Shown here one piece after another: positions 1-12,720 of a stretch of 64,000 nt of DNA. The notes below the pieces were generated by a model that saw only the letters and a program-made list of their open reading frames with translations, had not been told where the DNA came from and ran no database searches. This DNA comes from Talpa occidentalis (lineage: Eukaryota; Chordata; Mammalia; Eulipotyphla; Talpidae): the NCBI RefSeq assembly GCF_014898055.3, contig NW_023601212.1:33902329-33966328 (forward strand), read 5' to 3'. A program made the translations under genes and the position numbers. Position 1 is the first letter of the stretch. Every line of letters begins with the position of its first letter.

Positions 1-1
1 G

Positions 2-421
2 AAGGAGCTGAAAATTGATATACAAGAAGCAAGAAGAACACCAAACTTCCACGACGAAAGGAAAAACACAGCAAGACACATAATAGTAAAGCTCCCAAGA
101 ATCCAGGACAAGGAAAAAATAATGAAGCTGACAAGAGGGAAGAAACAGATAACATTCAAAGGAAAACCAATCAGGCTGACATCAGACTTCTCTGAAGAAA
201 CACTACGGGCAAGGAGAGAGTGGAGGGACATAGTCAACAGACTCCAAGAAAACAGATGCCAACCAAGAATACTCTATCCCGCAAAGCTCTCTTTCCTCCA
301 TGAAGAAAGAATATGGACCTTCCCAGACAAAGAGAAACTCCGGAATTTCATTGCGACTAAACCCCCACTCCAAAAAATACTACAAGGAATCCTAAAGCCA
401 GAACCTCAGAGGGACGAATAA
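2..421 (+). CDS. L1 ORF1p, C-terminal part (copy A)
   Basis: An open frame from the window edge to TAA at 419-421 equals residues 204-342 of the intact copy at 49235. It includes the end of the RNA-recognition domain (TARHIIVKLP) and the C-terminal domain (ITFKGKPIRLTSDFS, QPRILYP). It carries Ala where the other copy has Thr in LYP(A/T)KLSF. ORF1p is the RNA-binding chaperone of the L1 ribonucleoprotein. The N-terminal coiled coil lies outside the window. Confidence 0.9.
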   Translation, partial: KELKIDIQEARRTPNFHDERKNTARHIIVKLPRIQDKEKIMKLTRGKKQITFKGKPIRLTSDFSEETLRARREWRDIVNRLQENRCQPRILYPAKLSFLHEERIWTFPDKEKLRNFIATKPPLQKILQGILKPEPQRDE

Positions 422-495
422 CAACGAAAGAAGACCAAAAAAAAAAAAAGTTATTAAAAGAATAAATAAATAAAATCAAAGGAAAGACAAACATA

Positions 496-3400
496 ATGGC
501 AAATACAGATGCTAACATATCAATATTAACTCTAAATGTAAATGGACTAAACTCTTCAATAAAAAGACACAGAGTTGCAGCCTGGATTAAGAAACAAAAC
601 CCAACCTTTTGCTGTCTCCAGGAAACACATTTAGCTACAAAAGATAAAAATAGGCTCAAAGTCAAAGGATGGAAAACAATCCTACAAGCAAATGGGCCAA
701 AAAAGAAAGCAGGAACAGCTATACTTATATCAGATAAAACAGACTTCAAACTCAAAAAAATAAAAAGAGACCCCAAGGGTCACTACATTATGATTAAGGG
801 GACAATACTTCAAGAAGAAATAACACTCATTAACATATACTCACCAAACGAAAGAGCACCAAAATATATCAGACAACTGTTGTCCTCTCTGAAAACGGAC
901 ATCAGAGAAAACACATATGTAGTGGGAGACTTCAACACACCACTATCAACAATGGATAGATCAACAAGACAAAAAATAAGTAAAGAAACTAAAGCTCTAA
1001 ATAAGGACCTAGAGCATTTGGGCTTAACAGACATCTATAGAACACTAAACCCAAAAAAAACGGAGTACACATTTTTCTCAAGCGCACACGGATCATTCTC
1101 CAGGATCGATCACATACTGGGGCACAAGACAAACATCAACAGATACACCAAGATTGAAATCATACCAACCATCTTTTCTGACCACGAAGGCATCAAACTA
1201 GAAATAAATCATAAAAACAAGGCAAGGAACTATCCTACCTCATGGAGATTAAAAGCCACACTACTGGAAGACCACTGGACTAACGAGGAGATCAAAGAAG
1301 AAATTAAAAAATTCTTTGAATTGAATGACAAGGAGGACACCAATATCCTAAATGTATGGGATGCAGCAAAAGCAGTAATAAGAGGAAAATATATAGCAAT
1401 AGAAGCTCACATCAAAAAACAAGAAAGAACTCAAAGAAACAACCTAATCTCGAAGCTCAAAGATCTAGAAAAAGAACAACAAAAAAACCCCAGTAGAAGA
1501 AAAGAAATAATAAAAACCAAAGCAGAAATAAATGAAATTGAAACTAAAAAAACAATCCAAAAGATCAATGAAACCAAGAGCTGGTTCTTTGAAAAAATCA
1601 ATAAAATAGACAAACCCCTAGCCAGGCTCACAAAGGAAAAAAGGGAGAAAGCACAAATACACAGGATCATCAATGAAACAGGAGAAATCACAACGGACAC
1701 AGCAGAAATCAAAAGAATAATCAGTAACTACTATGAACAGTTATATGGAAACAAGTTCAACAATCTAGAGGAGATGGACAAATTCCTACAACTCTACAAT
1801 CACCCAAAGCTAGATAAAGAAGAAATAGAACACCTAAACAGACCAATTACAAGCAGCGAAATTGAAATGGTAATTAAAAACCTCCCCAAAAACAAAAGCC
1901 CAGGACCTGATGGATTTACAAATGAATTCTACCAAACATTCAGAGACGAATTAGTGCCTATCCTTCACAAACTCTTCCAAAAAATTGAGAAGGAAGGGAC
2001 AATACCAAACACGTTCTATGAAGCCAACATTACACTAATACCAAAACCAAATAAGGACAACACAAAAAAGGAAAACTATAGGCCAATCTCCCTAATGAAC
2101 ACTGATGCAAAAATCCTCAATAAAATTTTAGCTATCAGAATCCAACAATGTATCCATAAGATAATTCACCACGACCAAGTTGGATTCATTCCAGGGGCAC
2201 AAGGATGGTTTAACATCCGAAAATCAATCAACGTTATCCAACACATCAACAAAAAGAAATATAAAAACCATATGATAATATCAATAGATGCTGAGAAAGC
2301 TTTCGACAAAGTGCAACACCCATTCATGATAAAAGCCCTTGAAATTCTTGGGATACAAGGAACATACCTCAACATCATAAAGGCCATCTATGACAAGCCA
2401 ACAGCCAGTATCATTCTCAATGGTGAAAAGCTGAAAGCAATTCCATTAAGATCTAGAACAAGACAAGGATGTCCACTCTCACCACTGCTTTTCAATATAA
2501 TACTGGAAGTCCTAGCCAGAGCAATAAGACAAGAGAAAGACATCCAAGGAATCCAAATAGGAAAAGAAGAAGTCAAACTATCACTATTTGCAGATGATAT
2601 GATAATATACATAGAGAACCCCAAAATCTCCACAGAAAAACTAATTCAACTCATCAATCAATTCAGTAAAGTGGCAGGATACAAAATCAACACGCAAAAG
2701 TCAGTAGCCTTCCTATACACAAACAATAAATCTGAAGAAGAAGAAATAAAAAAAACCACCCCTTTTATTATCGAAACAAAAAAATCAAATATTTGGGAAT
2801 AAATCTAACAAAAGAGGTAAAGGACCTATACAAAGAAAACTATAAAACACTGTTAAAAGAAATAGAATAAGACACAAAGAAATGGAAAGACATCCCCTGC
2901 TCATGGATTGGAAGAATAAACATTATTAAAATGGCCATCCTACCAAAAGCAATATACAGATTCAATGCTATTCCAATCAAAATCTCAATGGCATTCTTCA
3001 AAGAAATAGAACAATTATTGATGAAATTCATATGGAATCACCAAAAACCCCGAATAGCCAAAGCTCTACTGAAAAAAAAAGAAGGAAATGGAGGCATCAC
3101 ACTCCCAGACTTCAAACTATACTACAAAGCCATAATCATCAAAACTGCATGGTATTGGAACAAGAACAGACATACAGACCAATGGAATCGAATAGAAAAT
3201 CCAGAAATAAACCCACAGATTTATGGTCAACTAATCTTTGACAAAGGAGCAAAGACTATGCATTGGGGCAAAGAAAGTTTGTTCAATAAATGGTGCTGGG
3301 AAAACTGGGTCGCTACATGCAAAAGAATGAAGCTTGACCACTACCTCACACCATACACAAAAATCAACTCAAAATGGATTAAAGAACTAGACATAAGACC

Positions 3401-4316
3401 TGAAACCATAAAATACATAGAAGGAAATATAGGCGAAACACTACGGGATTTGCATATCAAAGACATCTTTACAGACACATCACCCAAAGCAGTGATAGTG
3501 AAGAGAAAGATAAACAGCTGGGACTACATCAAATTAAAGAGCTTCTGCACAGCAAAAGAGACAATAACAAAAACAAAGAGAAACCCCACCAACTGGGAGA
3601 ACATTTTTGCACCCAACACTAATGATAATGGACTGATCACAAAAATCTGCAAAGAGCTGATGAGACTCAGCAACAACAAAGAAAATAATCCAGTCAAAAA
3701 ATGGGCAGAAGAGCTAAAAAGAAACTTCTCTGAAGAGGAAATGCAAATGGCCAACAGACATATGAAAAAATGTTCAACATCACTTGTAATCAGGGAAATG
3801 CAAATCAAAACTACCATGAGATACCATCTCACACCAGTGAGAATGGCACATATTAAAAAAACTAGCAACAACAAATGTTGGCGAGGATGTGGAGAAAAAG
3901 GAACTCTTGTGCACTGTTGGTGGGAGTGCAAACTGGTCCAACCACTATGGAGAGCTGTGTGGAGGTTTCTGGACCTACTAAACATAGAGCTTCCATATGA
4001 TCCAGCAATTCCACTCCTAGGTATTTACCCAAAGGACACAGAAACATCAATTCCAAAGAGCACCTGCACTCCTATGTTTATAGCAGCACTGTTTACAATA
4101 GCTAAGCTTTGGAAACAACCCAAATGCCCTAAAATAGATGACTGGATCAAGAAGATGTGGTACATATATACCATGGAATATTACTCAGCATTCAAAAAAG
4201 ATAAACACATGCAATTTGCAGCAACATGGATGGCACTGGAAGGGATCATGCTCAGCGAAATAAGCCAAAAAGAAAAAGAAAAATACCGGATGGTCTCACT
4301 CATAGCAGGAATCTAG
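496..4316 (+). pseudogene. L1 ORF2 (endonuclease-reverse transcriptase), broken copy A
   Basis: ORF2 encodes the endonuclease/reverse transcriptase that performs target-primed reverse transcription. Here the frame is open from ATG 496 to 2802 (768 codons, including the endonuclease and the FADD reverse-transcriptase motif). It is then lost by one missing A in the run at 2778-2784 (seven A versus eight in copy B). A second, independent lesion is TAA at 2868-2870 where copy B has GAA. The remainder (from 2931) is open to 4316 and keeps the Cys-rich C-terminus. Other differences are two codons missing near 1488 and Arg for Gly in the conserved [10 protein letters not shown] motif. Two separate disabling changes make this copy autonomous-dead, although it is otherwise near-identical to copy B. 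Confidence 0.93.
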
Positions 4317-4401
4317 AAAACTTAAATAAGGGACCAGGAAAATGAATATAAGAAAGTGAAAATCAAAATCAACAAAAAACTATGAACCAGAGACACTTGT
4401 T

Positions 4402-4423
4402 GGGGGGTGGGGGGCGGGAGGGG
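4402..4423 (+). other. G-quadruplex-like tract in L1 3' UTR (copy A)
   Basis: Four G runs of at least three separated by single bases (G6-T-G6-C-G3-A-G4). A polypurine, G-rich tract in the 3' UTR is a known shared feature of mammalian L1s. Confidence 0.7.
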
Positions 4424-4577
4424 AAGGATTGGGGTCAGAATGGGGCGTTTGCAATTGTATGGGGGAATATAAAAATAAAATTTAATATTAAAAAAAATAA
4501 ATAAATAAATAAACACAAGACCAAGTCACTATCCATGAAAAAAAAAAAAATGAATATATAGCTATTCAAAAAAAAAA

Positions 4578-4700
4578 AAATTTACATCATTGCTCATTTT
4601 TAAATAATGTTTTCTTACCCCTACCCCCTCAGGTGTAGTCCCCATAGAATTTCCTTCACCAATGTACTTGTGCACCATCACCTTAGCACAGGGCACTGAA
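4578..4700 (-). mobile_element. L1 3'-UTR fragment, antisense
   Basis: The stretch from ttacatcattgctcattttt through tcaggtgtagtcccc to caccatcac is the reverse complement of an L1 3' UTR. It resembles the end of the sense L1 at 46750-46920. It is a severely 5'-truncated copy lying just after L1 copy A. Confidence 0.7.
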
Positions 4701-4797
4701 ATTAGGTTTTAAAACATTGATTGCTTCTTGTTGAGGAAATGTTAGTTATTATGGAAAGAAAGTTTTATTGGTAGAAAGAGTATTTTATGATGCATCT

Positions 4798-5080
4798 TTT
4801 TTTCTTTTTTTTTTTTTTTTAAGATTTATTTATTTTTATACAAGAGCTGTGGTATAGGCCAGAGGCATGGGAGTGTGAGAGGACTCACCAGAGGCAGAGC
4901 AGGGAGCAGAACAGGCAGATGACAAAAATAAACTGCTGAGGGGAGCAGCGGGCAAGACAGGAGAGGTCTGCTGCACCATGTGGGATTCTCCCTGGCAGGC
5001 CAGGATTGAACCTATGCTGCAGAGGCTGCAGACAGCTTCACAGCATGGCGCTCAACCTGCTGCGCCACCGGGGATGACCC
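4798..5080 (-). mobile_element. tRNA-derived SINE
   Basis: On the + strand it starts with poly(T) and aagatttatttattt, carries the shared SINE body (accatgtgggat, cagacagcttc) and ends with the complement of the tRNA-like head (gcgccaccgggg). It belongs to the same family as the other SINEs listed here. Confidence 0.9.
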
Positions 5081-6595
5081 TGATACAACTTTTTAATACA
5101 TATTAACAAATATTTCTAAAGAAAGAAGGACTTGTGTCCCTCACTGCTGACTAGCAATGTGAATGGCAATTTTAATCACATTAGTGTTAAAATGAAAAAT
5201 ATTTTAAAAGCTTAAAATTTTAATCACATAAATCTAAGAACAATAGTTAAATACAAGGATGAGTAAATAGCAGATCTTTTCTAGTAGAAATCTTTCTTAC
5301 GATAGACCTATTTTAATCTAGACATTTTGTCTCACTCACATAGTATTATTTCAATATAAATTGGTATTTTCTAATTCTATAATGCTAATTCATAATTTTT
5401 ATAAGCATTTCAGTCTGACTTGGACACTTGGATTTGATAAATATGTCCCAAATTATAAGTGGGTCTGCATGTTCTTGGCACCATAAACATTGCAACGAGT
5501 ACCATCAGGTGTTGGAAAGAAACTAATATTTTTTTGAGTGTGCACTATAGGCCTATAGTTTATCTCATTTTGGTCTGCTAACAGCCCCACCAAGAGGGTG
5601 GTGTGGTGATTATTTTACAAATAAAAACATCACTGAGGTTAGTGACCTAAGTTCACATAGCTAGTGAAAAAAATGGATTTGAGTTTTTCTTTTGCAAGGG
5701 ATAGAAAAACAAGATCACAAACAATTAAAGGAATTTATTGACTCAAATAGCTGAAAAGCCCTGGGGTATAACTAGCTTCAAATGAGCTTAGAGAGAACTG
5801 CAAAACTGCTATGGCTGTGAATTTGGCTTCCTTTATGTTGTCTTTGGTTTGTCTACCTAACATTGCTTTCCTCCTCGAGCTGCACAGAGTTCCAAGCCCT
5901 TTGGCTCCCCCTTCATGGTTTATCAGAACTGTTCACTGGAACATTCTACATTGTTTATAAATGTTTGCGCATTGAACACTGCACTGTTCACAAAAAAAGT
6001 ACTACAAACTGAGGAAGAGAGAGGGGCACTTCTTACCTCACTTCATTCCTAAAATTTGCCTTCTCACTGGCTTACATTGGATCCTTTCCTTCCTACTTTA
6101 ATTGCTAACTGCCGGGGACTGGCACAGCCTTACCAGTTTGGACCTAATCTTGATCTTGGAAGTGGAGCCAGTCCCACAAAACTGCGGGACTGAGAATATG
6201 TGCCCATGAATTCCCTAAAAAAGAATAGTGCTATTGCCTGGAGAAACCGCCTGCCATTAAGTACACAGTAGAATCAGACTTGAATATAAAATTTGTACCT
6301 ATGGGCTAGGCAAGAAAACTTCCAAAATATAGTCTCTTCGTTCTGTCTGCAGTTGGCATTTGGTGGATAGAGGCCAGGGACACTAAATAAACATACTACC
6401 ATGCTTAATACTGTTCCCCACAAAAAAGGAATTAACCAATTCAAAGTGTCTACAACACCAAGACTGAGAATTCTACTGTCAGTGATCTGATGGGCATCTC
6501 CTTCAGCCTTAGTCCTGCCACTCCCCTCCTTTTATTTTTATTAGCCACCAGCTCCCTTGATTATTGTCCCTCAGTTTTCAATACACCAGAGCTCT
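5081..6595. other. GUCY1A2 intron with a MIR remnant
   Basis: No exon or recent repeat is visible. At about 5535-5690 a diverged MIR-like core occurs (tttacaaataaaaacatcactgagg, then cacatagctagtg). The rest shows nothing I can assign. Confidence 0.5.
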
Positions 6596-6874
6596 TTTTT
6601 TTTTTTTTAAGATTTGTTTATTTATGCATACAAGAGCTGGGGTACAGGCCAGAGGTGAGGGGTTGGGGTGAGAAGATTCACCAGAGACAGAGTGGGGAGC
6701 AGAACAGGCAGACTGACTGAAATACACTGCTGAGGGGAGCAGCGGTCGAGACAGGAGAGGTCTGCTGCGCCATGTGGGTTGCTTCCTGGCAGGCCAGGGA
6801 TCGAACTCGTGCTGCAGTGGCTGCTGATTGCTTCATAGTGCAGTGCTTAACCTCTTGCACTACTAGGGAGGCCC
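6596..6874 (-). mobile_element. tRNA-derived SINE
   Basis: Poly(T) head to ctagggaggccc end. It is flanked by the direct repeat accagagctct (6585-6595 and 6877-6887), which marks the insertion site. Confidence 0.92.
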
Positions 6875-7221
6875 ATACCAGAGCTCTTGAGGCTTCAGGA
6901 TCCTGGTGTGTGATTTTCACTCCACCTGGATGCTCTCTGCCCAACCCAAACCAGTGCTACTCTAGCCTGACCTTAGGCTGCACTCACTGGTGTCCATTCC
7001 TTGGCCAGCCCCTACCCCGCCTTGCCTGGTTCTTCCCTCTTTTACACTTTCAACTTTTTAGCATATTGATGAGCTGCTCTAGCTTTTACATGAGATAAAA
7101 TTCCACTAAGACAGGTCACATACAGCTTTCATTCCCTTTTATAGGCTGAGCACTCAGGGCAGAATATGACTGGGGCTGCATGGGAGACCAGTAAGGGCAC
7201 AGAAGCATGTGTTTGTTGGGC

Positions 7222-7242
7222 TTTTTTTTTTGGGGGGGGGGG
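7222..7242. repeat. homopolymer block T10-G11
   Basis: Ten T followed directly by eleven G, next to the end of an antisense L1. It is a likely site of length variation and sequencing error. Confidence 0.8.
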
Positions 7243-7261
7243 TGGCGCATAGGCCAGTAAG

Positions 7262-8131
7262 GAGATATTTATTTATTTTTATTATATATATATATTTACA
7301 TCATTCTTCCTTTTTTATACAAAGTGTCCTTTCTCAGGTCTAGTCCCTTAACACTCCCACCGCCAATTCATGTACCATCTCCATAGTCCCTCATGCTCTT
7401 TCCTCCCATTTTGATCCCTCTCCTTCCCACTCCCCTGCAGAATATCTCTGATTTATAATTGCCTATTAATTGTTTTTTGATTTATTATAATTATTTTTTT
7501 CCTGATCCCTTATTTGGTTCCCCTATATTCCACCTATAAGTGAAACCAACCAATATTTTTCTTTTTCTTTCTGGATTATTTCCATGATCCCTTCCAGCTC
7601 TAGCTATTTTGCTGTGAATGGCATGAGTTTATATTTTTGGTTGTTAAGTAATATTCCATTGTGTATATGTACCACATCTTCTTGATCCAGTCATCTCTTT
7701 TGGGGCATTTGTTTCCATATCTTAGCTATTATAAATAGTACTGCAATAAACATAGGGGTACAGGTATCCTTTTGAATTAATGTTTTTGTGTCCTTTGGGT
7801 AGATCCCTAGGAGTGGAATTGATGGGTCATCTGGTAGCTCCATTTTTAGTAATCTGAGGAACATCCACACAACTTTCCATAGTGGTTGGACCAGTTTGCA
7901 TTCCCATCAGCAGGGTAGGAGAGTTCCTTTTTCTCCACATGCTCGCCAACATTTGTTGTTTCCTGTTTTCTTAATATGAGTCATTCTTACTGGTGTAAGG
8001 TGGTATCTCACTGTGGTTTTGATTTACATTTCTCTGATTACAAGTGATGTTGAACATTTTTTCATGTATCTGTTGGCCATTTGCATTTCTTCTTGGAGAA
8101 GTGTCTTTTTAGCTCTTCTGCCCATTTTTAA
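7262..8131 (-). mobile_element. L1 3' end, antisense, 5'-truncated
   Basis: The reverse complement of the L1 3' UTR and the last part of ORF2. Recognisable blocks are ttccattgtgtatatgtacc, ccacatcttcttgatccagt and tggccatttgcatttcttct. It is more diverged than copies A and B, and the reading frame is broken. Confidence 0.9.
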
Positions 8132-10016
8132 CGTGGGATATCATGAACAATAGGCTGGAAAAGGGATGGATGGCTTCTGATGTTGGATTTAATTAATATA
8201 AGACTTGTTCTTTTCTGGATTTTAATTGGGAAGTGCTAGCCCTTCTGTGTACATAAAGTAGGGAAAGCAGATTAAATCTGATTTTTTTTTTAATTGTCTG
8301 ACTTAATTGGATGGGCCTTTCAGAAACAGTCGAATGCATCAATTCAGAAAAGGCCTTTTATTGAGTGTTGAACACAGAGCCAGGTGACCAGGGATAGATC
8401 TACCATTTTCTCTCTCCATTGTGTTCCTCTGCATTTCAGTTTGAGAGAGCTGGACGAATGGATCTGTGCTGCCCTCCCGACCGACCCTCACATTCCTTCT
8501 TTACTGAATCACAGCTTTGGCTGACTGAAGTCAAAGTACATAAGCCTTCTATTTTTAGGATTTGTAGGAGGAATGTTATCTAAAAATGCAGCTGTTTATG
8601 AGCCTGAGCTAATAAATAATAAGAAGGATATTACAGGAATAACTGAATCCTTTGATAATTGGGAACTTTGATGTGTACCAGAGTTTTGCATTATTTCATA
8701 TGCTCCATAGATAGAGAAGAATGGGTAAAAGATAACTAACCTCGGGATATGTAAAGATACTGTGTTTTTCAATAAATTGCTAGGACAAACTTTATTTTTT
8801 TCCATAAACTTTATCTAAAAATAAAAGGGAATTACAGTGTTATCTATCAGAACTTTGATATTTAATTTTTGGTTTTTACTAAAATATTTTAATTTTTTAT
8901 GTGTTGGTTTACTAAATATTTGTAGTTTGCTGGAGGTCCATTTAGTGTGGGGTTTCCAACCTTGGTGTTAATATCAATTGATATTTTGAACTAAATTTTT
9001 TTTTTTGTGGTCAGGAAACTGTTCTCAGGATGTCTAGTTCTACTGAACAGATGCTAGTAGCAGCTCTTTATCCTAGCAGTAAACATCCAAAGTGTCTCAA
9101 GAGATGGCCAGTGTCCACTTAGTGGCATAAATAACCCAAATTGACAACTGGCTTAGTGCAAAATAATCCTCTTTACTTAGGGCACACTTGTCAGATGGAT
9201 GCAAGTAGTAACTGCTTGATTAACCCATTTAAATAAAAAATGTTGTCCAAATGAAACTCAACCCCTCATTGAGAGTTAAATATCTCTATTTTCTCTGACT
9301 TGGATGTTCTTGTCATATACTGAATCAGACAAACTGACTTTCTATCTAGAACTTTCCTGGGAAATGTCAGTAAGTTATTGTCAGAAGAAATACAAAAGAA
9401 AAGGCCTGTTGATTCCATCATTCCCAGTGTTATCTCCTTACTCTCAAGACCAAATAGCTCTGAGTCCTGTTCTGTTTGTTGTGGGAGTTACAGTAGTGGT
9501 CATTGGTGCTGCATTTGTGGAGGTTGAGATTCTTGTGCATTTTTAGGTGGCTTTCTAAGAGATAAGGATTTTTTTTTTTTAAATGACCATTAAAGTTTTT
9601 TTTTTTTTTTTAATGACTATTCCTCTTTCTTCCCCTTTAAGCTTATCATGGGATTTATCTGGAAATTGATTTGAAAAGAAACAGTTTTAGTTCTTTCAAC
9701 AGGAGGCATAGGTGGAGCTAAATTAATCCTCTATATAGTTAGTGTGTGGTGTGGTGTCTTTTCCTCCATCAGAAAGCACAGAGTAAAGGGCCTGTGAAAT
9801 ATGTTAATGTGATAGTCCCTTCTGCTCTCCTCCTGTGTAGAAAAGATCACAGGTCCAAACTGATCATCTCAGCACCTACGGTCTGGGTGTTTTTAGGTGA
9901 GCCTATATTATACAAGGCAATTCAGTATAAAAAGGCCTTCTGAAAGCAAAGAGAAACCCAAAGGAATATAATAATATTACAGAATGTCCTGCTTGTTTTA
10001 GAGAAAGATGCTTTAT
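8132..10016. other. GUCY1A2 intron without recognised elements
   Basis: AT-rich sequence with short A and T runs. No exon, RNA gene or recent repeat is visible. The short ORFs lack coding character. Confidence 0.5.
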
Positions 10017-10278
10017 TTTTTTTTTAAGATTATTTATTTATACAAGCACTGGGTACAGTCAGAAGCGTGGGAGGGTGAGAGAACTCACCAGAGCCAAAGT
10101 GGGGAGCAGAACAGGCAGAAGGACCGAGGCACACTGCTGAGGGGAGCAGCAGGCGCAGCAGGAGAGGTCTGAGTGCCATGTGAGACCCTCACCATTGGCC
10201 AGGGATTGAACTGGCGCTGCAGAGGCTGCGCTCAGCTTCGCAGCCCAGCGTTCAACCGCTGCGCCACCGGGGAGGCCC
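10017..10278 (-). mobile_element. tRNA-derived SINE
   Basis: Bounded by a perfect 16-bp direct repeat, gagaaagatgctttat (10001-10016 and 10279-10294). The tRNA-like head is at the right end (gcgccaccggggaggccc). Confidence 0.95.
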
Positions 10279-10336
10279 GAGAAAGATGCTTTATATTTAC
10301 CCTGTTTAAAAGGAATATTAATATTCAGCAGTTTTT

Positions 10337-10739
10337 TATTAATATATTTTATTTTATATAATTCTTACATAATTTTTCATTTTTGCACAATGTATGTATG
10401 CATTTTCATTTTGGTTATATTCCCCAAACAATTCCCACCCCCCCTTATTTTTACCTTAATCCCTCCTCCCCCCTTCACCCCATAGTGTGTCTCTGGTTTA
10501 TAGTTGTTTTTTGATTGTGATTTTTTTCTTCATTATAATTAATTTTTTTCCTGGTCCCTTATTTAGGTTTTCCAAATTCCTGCTATGAGTGAAACTAGAG
10601 CTTCCATATGATCCTAGCAATTCCACTCCTAGGTATTTACCCAAAGGACACAGAAACATTAATTCAAATGGGCACCTGTACCCCTATATTTATAGTAGCA
10701 CTATTTACAATAGCTAATCTATGGATACAGTCCAAATTC
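10337..10739 (-). mobile_element. short L1 insertion with 5' inversion
   Basis: The left part (to about 10595) is an antisense L1 3' end; the right part (about 10595-10739) is L1 ORF2 sequence in sense (agcttccatatgatcc, actcctaggtatttaccc). Imperfect direct repeats tcagcagttttt and tcagcaggttttt flank the whole. This is the signature of twin-primed L1 integration. Confidence 0.8.
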
Positions 10740-10752
10740 TCAGCAGGTTTTT

Positions 10753-11684
10753 GCCTTTAAATCCAAATAGCAAATATCTCATCATAAAAAGCCTTAAATT
10801 TTTTCAGATCATTTCCTTTTGAAAAAATTGGTCTCACTCTGCTTCCAGTCATTATGGAGTAAAATGCCCACTTTAAACAATTGAAAATGAAACACCATCC
10901 CAGAATTGCCTTGCACGTATATATACAAACAAGTCTGTCTGGGAGAGACAGATTGTTTCCATGTAACTTAACTTCATCCCAGTACAAAGCTCAAGAATAT
11001 AAAAATGCCCATCAAATTCATTCTCTCTGAAATCTAACCCCAAATCACTAGACATACAGAAAAGCTGACAAAAATGACCTATCATTTTTGTAAGAAAAAT
11101 CCATCAAAAATTGATTCAAAAATGAAACAATTTTAGAATTTGCAGACAAAAGTATTAAAATAATAATTTTAACTGGCTTACCTATGTTCAAATTTTATTC
11201 AATATTGGAGTTGAAAAAATCCCAAGTTGAACTTCTAGAGAGGAAAGTCTGAGATGAATGTGATTAATAAGAGATTACACATTATTAAAAAAGTAAATAT
11301 GAAGATAATGCAATGGAGGCTATACCAAATAAACAGGGAGAAAAATATTTTAAATGAATGGATCATTAGTGAGCTGTGGAAATATTTCAGGCAACTTCAT
11401 ACATATGTAATTAGAGTCTCGGAGAGCAGGGGATGAATGGAAAAACTATTTGAAGAAATAATAAAATTTTACCAAATTTGGTGAAAACTATAAAACTCAC
11501 AGATCCAAGAGTTTCAACAAACCCACACACAAGAAATAGGAAGAAACTATCAAAGGAAACTACCACTACATTTTTCAAAACTAGTGATAAAAAGAGAAAG
11601 CACCCAGAAGATGGAAAAAAATGTTACAAGTGGAAGAATTAAGATGATCACCAATTTCCCATAGGAAACAGTAAAACCTTTTTC
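10753..11684. other. GUCY1A2 intron without recognised elements
   Basis: AT-rich intronic sequence. I see no exon or recent repeat. Confidence 0.5.
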
Positions 11685-11965
11685 TTTCTTTTTTTTTTTT
11701 TTTAATATTTCTTTATTTATTTTTACAAGCACAGGGTATAGTCAGAAGCGTGAGAGGGTGAGAAAATTCACCAGAGCCAAAGTGGGGAGCAAAACAGGCG
11801 GAAGGACCAAGGCACACTGCTGAGGGGAGCAGCAGGCGCAGCAGGAGAGGTCTGTCATGCCATGTGGGATCCTCGCCAGTGGCAGGGGATCGAACCAGTA
11901 CTACAGAGGGTGTGGGCAGCTTTGCAGCTCAGCGCTCAACCGCTGCGCCACCAGGGGAGGCCCAT
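11685..11965 (-). mobile_element. tRNA-derived SINE
   Basis: Flanked by a perfect 17-bp repeat, acagtaaaacctttttc (11668-11684 and 11966-11982). The tRNA-like head is at the right end. Confidence 0.95.
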
Positions 11966-12289
11966 ACAGTAAAACCTTTTTCAAACAAAGAAGTCACCAG
12001 TGGACCTGCAGGACATCTCTGTCTGTCTATCTAGCTGTAGATATCAAAAAGGAAATCCCTTAGGCAGAAGGAATGAAGTCACCGGACCCTGCATTGGACA
12101 TCTGCTCAGTATCTTGTTACATCCTGAGTCAGAGCATTAGTGTACTCCTGCTTCAGCTTCGAGTTTTCTAGCAAGGAGTATGTCACAGGGTAGGAGGGAG
12201 TGCAGCGTGAGAAAGACTTAGTCCCTGGTGGGGACCAAAGGGACAGGACTGCCTGATAGCCAGGCCATTTATCTAGCAACTGTTATCGC

Positions 12290-12720
12290 TGAGAGATTAA
12301 TGAAGTCCACCCATTGTGTATTTTGGGCTTTTGTTGATATTACAGATTGATCTTTGGCTTAATGAAAACAATTATTTTTAAAGCCGTAAAGTTTTTAATG
12401 ACTTCTACATTAAGATCTAATCTACTTGGAATTTATTTTTCCACATGAAAACAGTTGGTCTGGAGAATTCTAAATGGAAATGCCATCTCTTTCTCACTAA
12501 TCTTCAAAGCTAACTGTCAGTCATGGAAGCCTTTCTGTGCTCTCTGCTTATTTAGCTATGTACCAGTATTATGATACCTAGATATGTTTATATTAAATTT
12601 GTTAACTGGTAGGGAAGATATTCTATATTATTTCTCCTTTCTTAAATGTATATTGACTCTTCCCCGCATGTCAAATTACCAAAAAGTTTTAGAATCAGTT
12701 TTTAAATAGTAAATGATGAG
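12290..12720 (-). mobile_element. probable old L1 ORF2 fragment, antisense
   Basis: Order and wording resemble antisense L1 ORF2 (ccattgtgtattttgggct, atctacttggaatttattttt, gtaccagtattatgatac). Strongly diverged, so the limits are approximate. Confidence 0.4.

Larger units (their letters stand above)
1..4512 (+). mobile_element. young L1 LINE, copy A (left part outside the window)
   Basis: The copy is collinear with the full-length L1 at 48007-54353; position 1 corresponds to 49843. Only scattered differences are visible, so it belongs to the same recently active subfamily. It contains the end of ORF1, an inter-ORF spacer, a broken ORF2, a 3' UTR with a G-rich tract (4402-4423), an AATAAA at 4474-4479 and an A-rich tail up to about 4512. 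It lies in a GUCY1A2 intron in the same orientation as the gene. Whether it is full length cannot be seen. Confidence 0.97.

Noticed and set aside
3524..3985. 153-codon - strand frame, repeated at 53372-53833
   Set aside because: Present in both L1 copies only because it is the reverse of conserved ORF2 sequence.
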